Source: Candidatus Omnitrophota bacterium
GTDB lineage: Bacteria > Ratteibacteria > UBA8468 > B48-G9 > JAFGKM01
NCBI GenBank assembly: GCA_023819375.1
Contig: JAMWDI010000007.1
Span: forward strand, 1-63,304
Reading direction: 5' to 3'
DNA length: 63,304 nt
Each line of letters begins with the position of its first letter. The stretch's first letter is position 1. Position numbers and translations under genes: made by a program. Of this stretch, positions 46,787-56,332 are shown in pieces. The notes beneath the pieces are model-generated. The model was not told the DNA's origin. It ran no database searches and saw nothing but the letters and a program-made list of their open reading frames with translations.

Positions 46787-47779
46787 ATGGAAAAAATTAT
46801 TTTAAGTGGAATGAGACCAACAGGACCATTACATATTGGTCATCTTTTTGGGGCATTAAAAAACTGGAAAAGGTTGCAAGATGAAGGTTATGTATGTTAT
46901 TATATGATTGCTGATTATCATGCTTTAAGTACAGAATATTTAAATCCGAAAAATATTAAAAATTATGTAGAAGAAATGGCAATTGATTTTCTCTCGTCAG
47001 GGCTTGATCCTGAAAAATCAACTATTTTTATACAATCCCTTGTTCCAGAACATACTGAATTACATTTAATATTTTCAATGTTTGTTCCTATCCCATATCT
47101 TGAAAGAAATCCTGTTTATAAGGAACAAGTCGAGGAGATTAAAGATAGGGATTTACATACTTATGGTTTTCTTGGCTATCCTGTTTTACAAGCAGCAGAT
47201 ATTTTAATCTATAAAGCAAATTATGTTCCAATAGGAATTGATCAAATGCCCCATCTTGAATTGACGAGAGAAATTGCAAGAAAATTTAATTATTTATATG
47301 GAGAAACCTTTCCAGAACCAGAAGCAATATTAACAGAAACACCAAAAATTCCAGGGATTGATGGTAGGAAAATGAGTAAATCTTACAATAATGCTATTTA
47401 TTTAAAAGATAGTCCTGAAATTATAAAAGAAAAGGTGAGTAATATGTTTACTGATCCAAAAAGAATATACAGAAAAGATCCAGGGCATCCTGAAACTTGT
47501 CCAGTTTTTTTATATCAAAAAATCTTTAATGTAAATAGAATTGAAGAAATTGAAAATGACTGTAAAAATGCTATAATTGGATGTACTGATTGTAAAAGAG
47601 AACTTGGAGAGAAATTGGCAGTTTATCTTGAGGATATACGGATAAAAAGGGAAAAATTAGAAAAAGACAAGAAAAAATTAATGGAATATCTCATTGAAGG
47701 AAGCAAAAAAGCCAGGAATGTAGCACAAAAAACAATTATTGAGGTTAAGAAAAAAGTTGGGGTTTTTTATGAATGTTGA
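46787..47779 (+). CDS. trpS: tryptophanyl-tRNA synthetase
   Basis: 330 residues, class I. SGMRPTGPLHIGHLFGALKN holds the HIGH motif; YPVLQAADILIYKANYVPIG is the TrpRS-specific tryptophan pocket; KMSKSYNNAIYL is the KMSKS motif. It charges tRNA-Trp. Preceded by TTAGGAG. hisC overlaps its end by 11 bases. Confidence 0.97.
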   Translation: MEKIILSGMRPTGPLHIGHLFGALKNWKRLQDEGYVCYYMIADYHALSTEYLNPKNIKNYVEEMAIDFLSSGLDPEKSTIFIQSLVPEHTELHLIFSMFVPIPYLERNPVYKEQVEEIKDRDLHTYGFLGYPVLQAADILIYKANYVPIGIDQMPHLELTREIARKFNYLYGETFPEPEAILTETPKIPGIDGRKMSKSYNNAIYLKDSPEIIKEKVSNMFTDPKRIYRKDPGHPETCPVFLYQKIFNVNRIEEIENDCKNAIIGCTDCKRELGEKLAVYLEDIRIKREKLEKDKKKLMEYLIEGSKKARNVAQKTIIEVKKKVGVFYEC

Positions 47780-48866
47780 TAAACTTGTAAGAGAAGAAAT
47801 AAAAAAAATTGCTCCATATGTTCCAGGGAAACCAATAGATGAGTTAAAAAGAGTTTATAATATAGAAAAAATTGTAAAACTTGCTTCAAATGAAAATCCT
47901 CTTGGTTGTTCCCCAAAAGTAATAGAAGTATTAAAAGAAAATTTAAATGAAATTAATAGATATCCTGACGGTTCTTGTTATTATTTAAAAAAAGAATTAT
48001 CAAATTTTTTAAAAATACCGGAAGAAGAAATAATTGTTGGAAGTGGTTCAAGTGAGGTTATTTCTCTCACAATTGAAGCATTTGTAAATCCAGGAGAAGA
48101 GGTTATTTATCCTTTCCCATCCTTTATTATTTACAGAATTCTAGTTCTTAAAGTAGGTGGTATACCAGTTGAAGTTCTACTTGAAGATAACTTTTCCTAT
48201 AATCTTGATAAATTTTTAGAAAAGATTACATCAAAGACAAAAATAATAATTTTATGCAATCCAAATAATCCAACAGGAACAATTGTATATAAGGACCAAC
48301 TTGAAAAATTTCTTGAAAAAATTCCAGATAATATAATAGTTATTTCCGATGAGGCATACTTTGAATATGTAGAAGATGAAAATTTTGGTACCTGTTTCCC
48401 TTATTATAAAAATAAAAATATAGTTATAGCAAGAAGTTTTTCTAAAATTTATGGCCTTGCCTCTTTAAGAATTGGTTATGGCATTGGAAGAAAAGAAATT
48501 TTAGATTATATGGAAAGAATTAGACCTCCTTTTAATACAACAGGACTCGCTCAAATTGCTGCAATTACCGCATTGAAAGACCAGGATTTTGTAAAAAAAT
48601 CAATAGAAAATAACAAAATAGGCAAAAATTTTTTATATGAAAATTTCAAAAAACTTGGGATTGAATATATACCAACTGAGGCAAATTTTATATTATGTAA
48701 GTTTAAAAAAGATGCAACGGAAATAATAAAAGAACTTGAGAAAAGAGGAATTATAGTAAGAGGAATGAAAAGTTTTGGTTTAAGTAATGAATATGTGAGA
48801 ATAACAATAGGAACTCAAGAGGAAAATGAACTATTGATAAATTTTTTGACAAAAATTTTAAAATAA
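47769..48866 (+). CDS. hisC: histidinol-phosphate aminotransferase-like (HisC) PLP enzyme
   Basis: 365 residues from ATG 47769; a TTG at 47739 would add ten residues that only translate trpS codons out of frame. LASNENPLGCSPKVIE, GSGSSEVISLTIEAF, NPNNPTGTI, SDEAYFEY and the PLP lysine in ARSFSKIYGLASLRIGYG are the class I aminotransferase marks of HisC. It would act in histidine or aromatic amino-acid synthesis. The promoter of the next transcription unit starts within its 3' end. Confidence 0.9.
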   Translation: MNVDKLVREEIKKIAPYVPGKPIDELKRVYNIEKIVKLASNENPLGCSPKVIEVLKENLNEINRYPDGSCYYLKKELSNFLKIPEEEIIVGSGSSEVISLTIEAFVNPGEEVIYPFPSFIIYRILVLKVGGIPVEVLLEDNFSYNLDKFLEKITSKTKIIILCNPNNPTGTIVYKDQLEKFLEKIPDNIIVISDEAYFEYVEDENFGTCFPYYKNKNIVIARSFSKIYGLASLRIGYGIGRKEILDYMERIRPPFNTTGLAQIAAITALKDQDFVKKSIENNKIGKNFLYENFKKLGIEYIPTEANFILCKFKKDATEIIKELEKRGIIVRGMKSFGLSNEYVRITIGTQEENELLINFLTKILK

Positions 48867-48874
48867 CTTATAAT
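48846..48874 (+). promoter_or_regulatory. perfect consensus promoter of the glutamate-synthase-like gene
   Basis: TTGACA (48846-48851), exactly 17 bp, TATAAT (48869-48874). All twelve hexamer bases match consensus. It overlaps the end of hisC. Expected start near 48881, just before the first leader hairpin. Confidence 0.8.
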
Positions 48875-48882
48875 AAATAAAA

Positions 48883-48947
48883 ACACAAAGTAAGTGTAAA
48901 GGACAAAGAAGTCCTTTCTCCCAAAGTGGGGGAAAGGACTTTTATTT
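48883..48947 (+). ncRNA. dual-hairpin leader, ANTAR-type, ending in a terminator
   Basis: Hairpin 1: ACAC (48883-48886), loop AAAGTAA, GTGT (48894-48897). Box ACAAAGAAG at 48903-48911. Hairpin 2: arm 48910-48922, loop AAAGT(G), arm 48928-48940, then a T-rich tract. Drawn with a six-base loop AAAGTG (A1, G4), three G-C pairs close the loop and one U is bulged. The same plan recurs before nadE and amt. Dual six-base loops with A1 and G4 are what ANTAR-domain antiterminators recognise. Confidence 0.55.
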
Positions 48948-48950
48948 TTT
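48910..48950 (+). terminator. intrinsic terminator in the leader of the glutamate-synthase-like gene
   Basis: 13 pairs between 48910-48922 (AGTCCTTTCTCCC) and 48928-48940 (GGGGGAAAGGACT), with one G-U wobble and a five-base loop, followed by TTTATTTTTT at 48941-48950. It lies between promoter and gene, so it works as an attenuator or, less likely, ends transcription from hisC. Confidence 0.8.
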
Positions 48951-48971
48951 ATAAACAAAAAGGAGGGCAAA

Positions 48972-50543
48972 ATGGGATTTAGTAAATATAATGCAAGTGG
49001 AGTCAATTTTACAAGAAATAGGATTGAACCGTCTCCTATTTCTGGGATTTGTGTTACATGTCTTGATGGATGTCCAGGACCTTGTGAAATTGGAAAATCG
49101 GCAATAAGAGGAAGAGAATTGATTTATCCCCAACCTTTTGGAAAAGTCACTGCTGGTGGAGAAAAGAATTATCCAGTAGATTTATCTCATTTTAATATCC
49201 ATGGAACTTGTATTGGCGCTTATGGAATTGAAGCAGATCCAGATAAGGCAATTTTTCCAAATGTAGATATTCAAACTGAAGTGGGAAGAAATAATGATAT
49301 AAAACTAAAAGTCCCATTCTTTACAGGAGCACTTGGTTCTACTGATATTGCAAGAAATAACTGGGATCATTTTGCAGTTGGTGCTGCTATTTCAGGAACA
49401 ATTGTTGTAGTTGGAGAAAATGTATGTGGAATGGATCCAAAACTTGAATTGAAAAACGGAAAAGTTTATAAATCACCTGATATGGAACACAGAGTTAAAG
49501 TTTATAAAGAATGGTATGAAGGGTATGGCAATATTTTTGTTCAATTAAATGTTGAAGATACAAGACTTGGAGTTGCTGAATATGTAATTGAAAAATTGGG
49601 AGTAAATGCTATAGAGTTGAAATGGGGACAAGGAGCAAAAGATATAGGAGGAGAGGTTAAACTTCTTTCAATTGAAAGAGCAAAGCAACTTAAAGAAAGA
49701 GGATATATAGTTCAGCCAGATCCAGACGATCCTATTGTAAAAGAAGCATATAAAATTAAAGCAATAACTGAATTTGAAAGGCACTCTCGTCTTGGTATGG
49801 TTACAGAGGATGGATTTTTGAAAGAAGTTGAAAGATTGAGAAAAATTGGAGCAAAATATATTACATTAAAGACTGGTGCTTATAGGCCGAAAGATCTTGC
49901 ATTGGCTTTAAAACTCTCTTCTGAGGCTAAGATAGATTTATTAACAATTGATGCTGCTGGTGGAGGAACTGGAATGAGTCCGTGGAGAATGATGAATGAA
50001 TGGGGAATTCCCTTTGTTGAGTTAGTCTCATTAACCTATAAATATTGCCAGAGATTGAAAGAAAAGGGTAAATATGTTCCACCGATTGCTTTTGCAGGTG
50101 GAATTGCTTTTGAAGATCAGGTTTTTAAAGTTTTTGCTTTAGCAGCGCCATTTACAAAGGCAGTATGTCTTGGAAGAGCAACAATGACAGCAGGAATGGT
50201 TGCAAAAACAATTGGGGAAATGATTAAAAAAGGAAATATTCCGAAAGATTATAAAGAGCATGGAAATAAAATTGAACAGATTTTTATAAAAGGTGAAGAA
50301 TTATTGAAAAAATATGGTAAAGAAAGATTTAAAAAGATGCCAGTTGGTGCAATTGGAATCTATACTTATTATGATCGTCTCGCAGTTGGTTTAAAACAAC
50401 TTATGGCAGGTGCAAGAAAATTTGCATTAAAATATATCTCAAGAGACGACATATTTGCCTTGACAAAAGAAGCATCAGAAATATCGGGAATTCCTTTTGT
50501 TATGGATTCAGATAAAGAAAAAGTTGATGAAATATTGGGTTGA
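48972..50543 (+). CDS. glutamate-synthase-like FMN-binding protein (GltB2-type)
   Basis: 523 residues. The central and C-terminal parts are the FMN/[3Fe-4S] glutamate synthase domain: ELKWGQGAKDIGGEVK, YITLKTGAYRPKDLALAL, LLTIDAAGGGTGMSPWRMM, IAFAGGIAFEDQVFKVFALAA, GRATMTAGMVAK. The glutaminase domain of full GltB is absent. The N-terminus has CVTCLDGCPGPCEIGK, four cysteines that could hold an iron-sulfur cluster. Such short proteins occur in archaea and anaerobes, as the GltB core or as relatives with unknown activity. The ATG follows AAGGAGGG. The attenuated leader supports a role in nitrogen assimilation. Confidence 0.8.
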   Translation: MGFSKYNASGVNFTRNRIEPSPISGICVTCLDGCPGPCEIGKSAIRGRELIYPQPFGKVTAGGEKNYPVDLSHFNIHGTCIGAYGIEADPDKAIFPNVDIQTEVGRNNDIKLKVPFFTGALGSTDIARNNWDHFAVGAAISGTIVVVGENVCGMDPKLELKNGKVYKSPDMEHRVKVYKEWYEGYGNIFVQLNVEDTRLGVAEYVIEKLGVNAIELKWGQGAKDIGGEVKLLSIERAKQLKERGYIVQPDPDDPIVKEAYKIKAITEFERHSRLGMVTEDGFLKEVERLRKIGAKYITLKTGAYRPKDLALALKLSSEAKIDLLTIDAAGGGTGMSPWRMMNEWGIPFVELVSLTYKYCQRLKEKGKYVPPIAFAGGIAFEDQVFKVFALAAPFTKAVCLGRATMTAGMVAKTIGEMIKKGNIPKDYKEHGNKIEQIFIKGEELLKKYGKERFKKMPVGAIGIYTYYDRLAVGLKQLMAGARKFALKYISRDDIFALTKEASEISGIPFVMDSDKEKVDEILG

Positions 50544-50609
50544 TCTTGGATTTGGAAAAATTTAAAAAAGAAAAAAATAAATCTTTCCTTTATTGTTTAA
50601 AATATAGTT

Positions 50610-50638
50610 TGCAGAAGGAATAGAAATATTGTAAAATT
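50610..50638 (+). promoter_or_regulatory. putative purF operon promoter
   Basis: TTGCAG (50610-50615), 17 bp, TAAAAT (50633-50638). The leader of about 17 bases before ATG 50662 shows no Shine-Dalgarno sequence. The 118-base gap 50544-50661 holds no other recognisable element and lacks the ANTAR-type hairpins. Confidence 0.45.
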
Positions 50639-50661
50639 TTAAAAAATAATTCCATCTAAAA

Positions 50662-52044
50662 ATGATTAAAGAAAATTGTGGTATCGTAGGTGTTTATAAT
50701 GTTAAAGATGTTCCAAAAATTTTGTATTTTCTACTTTTTTCTCTCCAGCATAGAGGTCAGGAAAGTTGTGGTATAATTTTTTCTGATTTTAAAAACACAT
50801 ATATTTATAAAGGGATGGGACTTGTAAGTGATGTTTTTAGTAAATTTGATTTTGAGAAATATAAAGATTCTGGTTTTGGAATTGGACATGTAAGATATTC
50901 AACGACTGGAAGTCCTGATATTAAAAATATACAACCCTTCATTGTAGAGTATAAAGGTAAAAAATATGGTATTGCTCATAATGGAACACTTGTAAATAGT
51001 TATACTTTAAGGGAAGAACTTGAAAGCGAGGGGACTTTATTTCAAACGACACTTGATACAGAAATAATAATGCATCTTATTTTTAAATCAAAAAAACAGA
51101 ATTTTATTGATAAACTTATTGATGCATTAGAAAAAATTAAAGGTGCCTATTCACTTTTAATTTTTTCTCCTAATGGAATATATGCCATTAAAGATCCAAA
51201 TGGATTTAGACCCTTATGTTTAGGAAAATTTGGAGATGGTTATATTGTTGCTTCTGAAAGTTGTGCTTTTGATCTTATTGGAGCAAATTATATAAGAGAA
51301 ATTGAAGAAGGAGAAATTTTACATATAGGAGAAAATGGACTTAAAAGTTATTATTTACCAAAAAATAAAATTTCAAGATGTATTTTTGAATTTATATATT
51401 TTGCAAGACCTGATAGTAAAATTTTCGGAAAAAGTGTTTATATTGCAAGGAAAAAACTAGGTGAAAATTTGGCCAAAGAAATATCATTTAAAGTAGATTT
51501 AGTAGTCCCTGTTCCAGACTCTGGAAATATTGCTGCAATAGGACTTGCAGAAAAATTAAAAATTCCATTTGAAATGGGTTTTATAAGAAATCATTATGTT
51601 GGAAGAACATTTATTATGCCATTTCAAATTTCAAGAGAGATTGGGGTGAAGTTAAAATTAAATCCTGTTAAAGAGATTATAAAAAATAAAAGTATAATTG
51701 TAGTTGAAGATTCAATAGTTAGAGGGACAACAAGTACTTTAAGAATTAATGAGTTGAGGAAAGCAGGGGCAAAAAATGTTTATATGGCAGTGAGTTCTCC
51801 TCCTATAAAATATCCATGTTTTTATGGAATTGATTTTCCAACGAAGGATGAGTTGATTGCATCAAATAAAACTATAGAAGAAATTAAAGAAATTATTGGA
51901 CTTGATGGTTTACACTATCTTTCACTTAAAGGTATGCTTTTTTCTATGGATTTGCCAGAAGATGAATTTTGTACTGCATGTTTTACTGGGGAATATCCTG
52001 TTGAAATTATTGATTTTAAAGGTAAAGAACAATTTGAAAGATGA
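50662..52044 (+). CDS. purF: amidophosphoribosyltransferase
   Basis: 460 residues. NCGIVGVYN at the N-terminus has the catalytic cysteine (Cys6) after a five-residue propeptide, as in PurF forms that are processed. QHRGQESCGI, GHVRYSTTG and HNGTL complete the glutaminase; the PRPP site IIVVEDSIVRGTTS lies near residue 350. It takes the amide of glutamine for the first purine step. No cluster cysteines of the B. subtilis type are obvious. carA overlaps its stop (ATGA). Confidence 0.97.
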   Translation: MIKENCGIVGVYNVKDVPKILYFLLFSLQHRGQESCGIIFSDFKNTYIYKGMGLVSDVFSKFDFEKYKDSGFGIGHVRYSTTGSPDIKNIQPFIVEYKGKKYGIAHNGTLVNSYTLREELESEGTLFQTTLDTEIIMHLIFKSKKQNFIDKLIDALEKIKGAYSLLIFSPNGIYAIKDPNGFRPLCLGKFGDGYIVASESCAFDLIGANYIREIEEGEILHIGENGLKSYYLPKNKISRCIFEFIYFARPDSKIFGKSVYIARKKLGENLAKEISFKVDLVVPVPDSGNIAAIGLAEKLKIPFEMGFIRNHYVGRTFIMPFQISREIGVKLKLNPVKEIIKNKSIIVVEDSIVRGTTSTLRINELRKAGAKNVYMAVSSPPIKYPCFYGIDFPTKDELIASNKTIEEIKEIIGLDGLHYLSLKGMLFSMDLPEDEFCTACFTGEYPVEIIDFKGKEQFER

Positions 52045-53126
52045 AAGGGTATCTTGTAATTGAAGACGGAACAATATATAAAGGGAATACATTCGGAGCA
52101 AAAGGAGAAAAATTTGGAGAACTTATTTTTAACACAAGTATGACTGGCTACCAAGAAATTATATATGACCCTTCTTATAAAGGACAAATAGTCGTTATGA
52201 CTTATCCTTTAATTGGAAATTATGGTGTGAATAGTGAAGATATAGAATCATATAAAATTCACCTTGAAGGGTTTGTTGTTAAAGAAAAAAGTAAAATTTA
52301 TTCAAATTGGAGGGCAGAAAAATCAATTGAGCAATTATTTGAAGAAAATGGGATTATTGGTATTGAAGATGTTGATACACGAAGAATAACTGAGATTATA
52401 AGAGACAAAGGTGCACAAAAAGCAGGTATTTTTACAGGTGAAAATGATCCTAAAGAGATGCTTGAAAAAGTTAGAAAATCTCCTTCTATTGTTGGTGTAG
52501 ATCTTGTTAAATATACCATAAGAGAAGAACCGTATTGGTGGAAAAAAGAAGGAAAATATAAAGTTGTTGTAATTGATTGTGGAGTTAAATATAATATTTT
52601 GAGGTTGCTATCAAAATATGATTTAAAAGTCATTGTTTATCCAGCAACTACGCCTTATGAGGAAATTATAAAAGAAAATCCAGATGGAATATTGTTATCA
52701 AATGGCCCAGGAGATCCAGAGCCTTTAAAATATATTATAAAAAATGTCTCAAATCTTGTTGAAAGGTATCCTATCTTTGGAATATGTTTAGGCCATCAGA
52801 TTTTAGGACAAGTTTTTGGTGGCAAAACTTATAAATTGAAATTTGGTCATCATGGAGCAAATCATCCTGTGAAGGATTTGAAAACAGGTAAAATTTATAT
52901 TACAGTTCAAAATCATGGTTTTTGTGTTGATATAAATACTATTAAAGATCCAGATATAGAAATGACTCACATAAATTTAAATGATTACACACTTGAAGGA
53001 ATAGAACACAGAAAATTACCTGTATTTTCTGTTCAATTTCATCCTGAAAATGCACCAGGGCCAAGAGATGCTGAATATTTATTTAAAAAATTTTACAGGA
53101 ATATAGAAAATGCCAAAAAGGACTGA
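52041..53126 (+). CDS. carA: carbamoyl-phosphate synthase small subunit
   Basis: 361 residues. [25 protein letters not shown]-type N-terminal domain and C-terminal class I glutamine amidotransferase with [11 protein letters not shown] (catalytic Cys near residue 250) and [13 protein letters not shown] (His, Glu). It feeds ammonia from glutamine to CarB. It overlaps purF by four bases and carB1 by 17. Confidence 0.97.
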   Translation: MKGYLVIEDGTIYKGNTFGAKGEKFGELIFNTSMTGYQEIIYDPSYKGQIVVMTYPLIGNYGVNSEDIESYKIHLEGFVVKEKSKIYSNWRAEKSIEQLFEENGIIGIEDVDTRRITEIIRDKGAQKAGIFTGENDPKEMLEKVRKSPSIVGVDLVKYTIREEPYWWKKEGKYKVVVIDCGVKYNILRLLSKYDLKVIVYPATTPYEEIIKENPDGILLSNGPGDPEPLKYIIKNVSNLVERYPIFGICLGHQILGQVFGGKTYKLKFGHHGANHPVKDLKTGKIYITVQNHGFCVDINTIKDPDIEMTHINLNDYTLEGIEHRKLPVFSVQFHPENAPGPRDAEYLFKKFYRNIENAKKD

Positions 53127-54759
53127 TATAAAAAGGATATTGTTGATAGGTTCTGGTCCTATAATAATTGGACAAGCCTGTGAATTTGATTATTCTGGTT
53201 CTCAAGCATGTAAAGCACTAAAGGAAGAAGGTTATGAAGTAATTTTAGTGAATAGTAATCCAGCGACAATAATGACAGATCCAGATATGGCAGATAAAAT
53301 TTATATTGAACCGCTAATTGCTGAAATTGTAGCCAAAATAATTGAAAAAGAAAGACCTGATGCACTTTTACCAACGCTTGGTGGACAGACTGCTTTAAAT
53401 ATAACTACACAACTTTATGAAATGGGAATTTTAGATAAATTTAAAGTAAAATTGATTGGAGCAAACTATTATGCTATTAAAAAAGCAGAAGATAGAGAAT
53501 TATTTAAAAAATCAATGGAAAAAATTGGTTTAAAAGTTCCTAAAAGTGGTATAGCCCATAATTTAAAAGAAGCAGAAGAGGTTGCTAAAAAAATTGGTTT
53601 TCCAGTAATTATAAGACCTGCTTATACTCTTGGAGGAACGGGAAGTTCCATTGCTTACAATATTGAAGAATTTAGAGAATATGCTGAGGTTGGATTGAAA
53701 GCAAGTTTAATAAGCGAAATTTTAATAGAGCAATCACTTTATGGATGGAAAGAATATGAACTTGAAGTAATGAGGGATTTAAAAGACAATGTAGTTATAA
53801 TATGTTCAATTGAAAATTTTGATCCAATGGGAGTTCATACTGGTGATAGTATAACTGTCGCACCTGTTCAAACATTAACAGATAAAGAGTATCAAAATAT
53901 GAGAGATGCTGCAATTAAAATAATAAGAGAAATAGGAGTTGAAACAGGTGGAAGTAACATTCAATTTGCTGTAAATCCTGAAAATGGAGAAATGGTTGTA
54001 ATTGAAATGAATCCAAGAGTTTCAAGAAGTTCTGCCCTTGCTTCAAAAGCGACAGGCTTTCCAATAGCAAAAATAGCAACTAAACTTGCAATTGGATATA
54101 CTCTTGATGAAATACCAAATGATATCACTAAAAAAACCCCTGCCTGTTTTGAACCTACAATTGATTATTGTGTTGTTAAAATACCAAAATTCAATTTTGA
54201 AAAATTTCCAGGTTCCTTACCATATCTTTCAACATCAATGAAATCAGTAGGTGAAGTTATGGCAATTGGAAGAACTTTTAAAGAAGCATTACAAAAAGCC
54301 TTAAGAAGTTTAGAAGAAAATTTTTTTGGTCTTGAAGATATAAATTTAAAAATGGAATTAGAGGATGGGTTAAGAATTCCAAATCCTTATAGAGTTTTTT
54401 ATATTAAGAAAGCCATAAAAGAAGGAAAGACAATAGATGAAATTTATAATTTATGTAAGATAGATAAATGGTTTCTTTCAAATATAAAGGAAATTGTTGA
54501 TTTTGAAAAAGAAATTGAAAAATTTAAAAATAGAGAAATTGACTATGAAACAATGAAAAAAGCGAAAGAACTTGGATTTTCTGATAGGCAAATAGGAAAA
54601 ATAGTTGGTAAAAGTGAGATAGAAATAAGAAACCTTAGAAAAAGATATGGAATTGAAGTTGATTATAAATGTGTAGATACCTGCGCAGCAGAATTTATTG
54701 CATATACACCATATTATTATTCAACCTATGAACATCCAGAAGTTATAAAGTTGGAATAA
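53110..54759 (+). CDS. carB1: carbamoyl-phosphate synthase large subunit, N-terminal half (split CarB)
   Basis: 549 residues, equal to the first half of a normal ~1070-residue CarB: carboxyphosphate ATP-grasp domain with [44 protein letters not shown] and [17 protein letters not shown], then the oligomerisation domain ending [19 protein letters not shown]. The stop TAA lies exactly in the linker to the second half, which starts one base later in another frame. Split CarB is known from some archaea and Aquificales. Confidence 0.95.
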   Translation: MPKRTDIKRILLIGSGPIIIGQACEFDYSGSQACKALKEEGYEVILVNSNPATIMTDPDMADKIYIEPLIAEIVAKIIEKERPDALLPTLGGQTALNITTQLYEMGILDKFKVKLIGANYYAIKKAEDRELFKKSMEKIGLKVPKSGIAHNLKEAEEVAKKIGFPVIIRPAYTLGGTGSSIAYNIEEFREYAEVGLKASLISEILIEQSLYGWKEYELEVMRDLKDNVVIICSIENFDPMGVHTGDSITVAPVQTLTDKEYQNMRDAAIKIIREIGVETGGSNIQFAVNPENGEMVVIEMNPRVSRSSALASKATGFPIAKIATKLAIGYTLDEIPNDITKKTPACFEPTIDYCVVKIPKFNFEKFPGSLPYLSTSMKSVGEVMAIGRTFKEALQKALRSLEENFFGLEDINLKMELEDGLRIPNPYRVFYIKKAIKEGKTIDEIYNLCKIDKWFLSNIKEIVDFEKEIEKFKNREIDYETMKKAKELGFSDRQIGKIVGKSEIEIRNLRKRYGIEVDYKCVDTCAAEFIAYTPYYYSTYEHPEVIKLE

Positions 54760-54760
54760 A

Positions 54761-56332
54761 ATGGAAAAACGAGTAATTATACTTGGTGGAGGACCAAACA
54801 GGATAGGACAAGGAATAGAATTTGATTATTGTTGTGTTCATGCTTCTTTTGCTTTAAAAGAAGATGGATATGAAAGTATAATGGTAAATTGCAATCCTGA
54901 GACGGTAAGCACCGATTACGATACTTCAACACGACTTTATTTTGAACCTATAACATTTGAAGATGTAATGAATATAATTGAAAAAGAAAAACCAATAGGT
55001 GTAATTTTACAGTTTGGAGGACAAACTCCTTTAAAACTTGCTCTTCCGTTAAAAAATGAAGGTGTTAAAATTCTTGGAACAGACCCTGTTGCAATTGATA
55101 TAGCAGAAGATAGAAAAAAATTTAGTAAATTATTAGAAAAATTAAATTTGAATCAACCACCTAATGGAACTGCCTTTACTTATGAAGAAGCAAAAAAAAT
55201 AGCAAATGAATTAGGATATCCTGTTCTTGTAAGACCTTCATATGTGCTTGGAGGAAGAGCAATGGAAATTGTTTATGATGAAGAATCTTTAAAAGAATAT
55301 ATAGAAAAAGCAGTTGAAGTATCTCCTGAACATCCAATTTTAATAGATAAATTTCTTGAAGATGCAATTGAAGTTGATGTGGATGCAATATGTGATGGCC
55401 AGATTTGTGTTATTGGAGGAGTTATGGAGCATATAGAAGAAGCAGGAATACATTCAGGAGATAGTGCTATGGTTTTGCCACCATATTCTTTAAAAAAAGA
55501 AATAGTTGAAGAAATAAAAGAATCGACAAAAAAAATTGCTCTTTCATTAAATATAATTGGACTCATTAATATTCAGTATGCAATAAAGAATGATAAAGTA
55601 TATGTCCTTGAAGTTAATCCCCGTGCTTCAAGAACAATCCCATTTGTGAGTAAAGCAATAGGTATTCCCCTTGCAAAATTGGCAACTAAAATAATGCTTG
55701 GTAAAAATTTAAAAGAACTTAATTTTACAGAAGAAATTGAATTGAATTATTTTGCAGTAAAAGAATCCGTTTTTCCATTTAATAGATTTGGTAATGTAGA
55801 TGCAGTACTTGGCCCTGAAATGAAATCAACCGGTGAAGTTATGGGGATAGATAAAAGTTTTGAAATTGCTTATGCGAAAAGTCAATTAGCAGCAGGACAA
55901 AATTTACCAATAAGAGGAAATGTGTTTATAAGTGTAAAAGATAAGGATAAGCCACATATAATTTCAATTGCAAAAGAATTGGAAATACTTGGATTTAAAA
56001 TATTAGCAAGTGCAGGGACAGGAAAAGTTCTATCTGAAGCAGGAGTAAATGTAAAGATTATACCTAAAATTTATGAAGGAAGACCTAATATACTTGATTA
56101 TATTATAAATGATGAAATTTCACTTATAATTAATACTCCCTCTGGTAAAAAACCCAAAAAAGATATTGTTTCAATAAGAACAATTGCTGTTCAAAGAAAT
56201 ATTCCACTTATTACAACAATTCCTGGCGCAAAGGCAACTTTATATGCGATAAAAAAATTAAAAGAAAGCCAACTAAATGTAATAGATATTAAAGAATATT
56301 ATAAGATGAGAAAAGATGGTGGGAATAATTGA
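54761..56332 (+). CDS. carB2: carbamoyl-phosphate synthase large subunit, C-terminal half (split CarB)
   Basis: 523 residues. The carbamoyl-phosphate ATP-grasp domain: [62 protein letters not shown]. The C-terminal MGS-like allosteric domain (about 395-523) begins [13 protein letters not shown] and includes [20 protein letters not shown]. The ATG overlaps the end of carB1's stop region (TAA-A-ATG), so reinitiation is likely. guaA overlaps its end by 17 bases. Confidence 0.95.
   Translation: MEKRVIILGGGPNRIGQGIEFDYCCVHASFALKEDGYESIMVNCNPETVSTDYDTSTRLYFEPITFEDVMNIIEKEKPIGVILQFGGQTPLKLALPLKNEGVKILGTDPVAIDIAEDRKKFSKLLEKLNLNQPPNGTAFTYEEAKKIANELGYPVLVRPSYVLGGRAMEIVYDEESLKEYIEKAVEVSPEHPILIDKFLEDAIEVDVDAICDGQICVIGGVMEHIEEAGIHSGDSAMVLPPYSLKKEIVEEIKESTKKIALSLNIIGLINIQYAIKNDKVYVLEVNPRASRTIPFVSKAIGIPLAKLATKIMLGKNLKELNFTEEIELNYFAVKESVFPFNRFGNVDAVLGPEMKSTGEVMGIDKSFEIAYAKSQLAAGQNLPIRGNVFISVKDKDKPHIISIAKELEILGFKILASAGTGKVLSEAGVNVKIIPKIYEGRPNILDYIINDEISLIINTPSGKKPKKDIVSIRTIAVQRNIPLITTIPGAKATLYAIKKLKESQLNVIDIKEYYKMRKDGGNN

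Noticed and set aside
47739-47768. TTG start for hisC
   Set aside because: It adds ten residues from the trpS coding region in another frame; ATG 47769 gives the usual HisC N-terminus.
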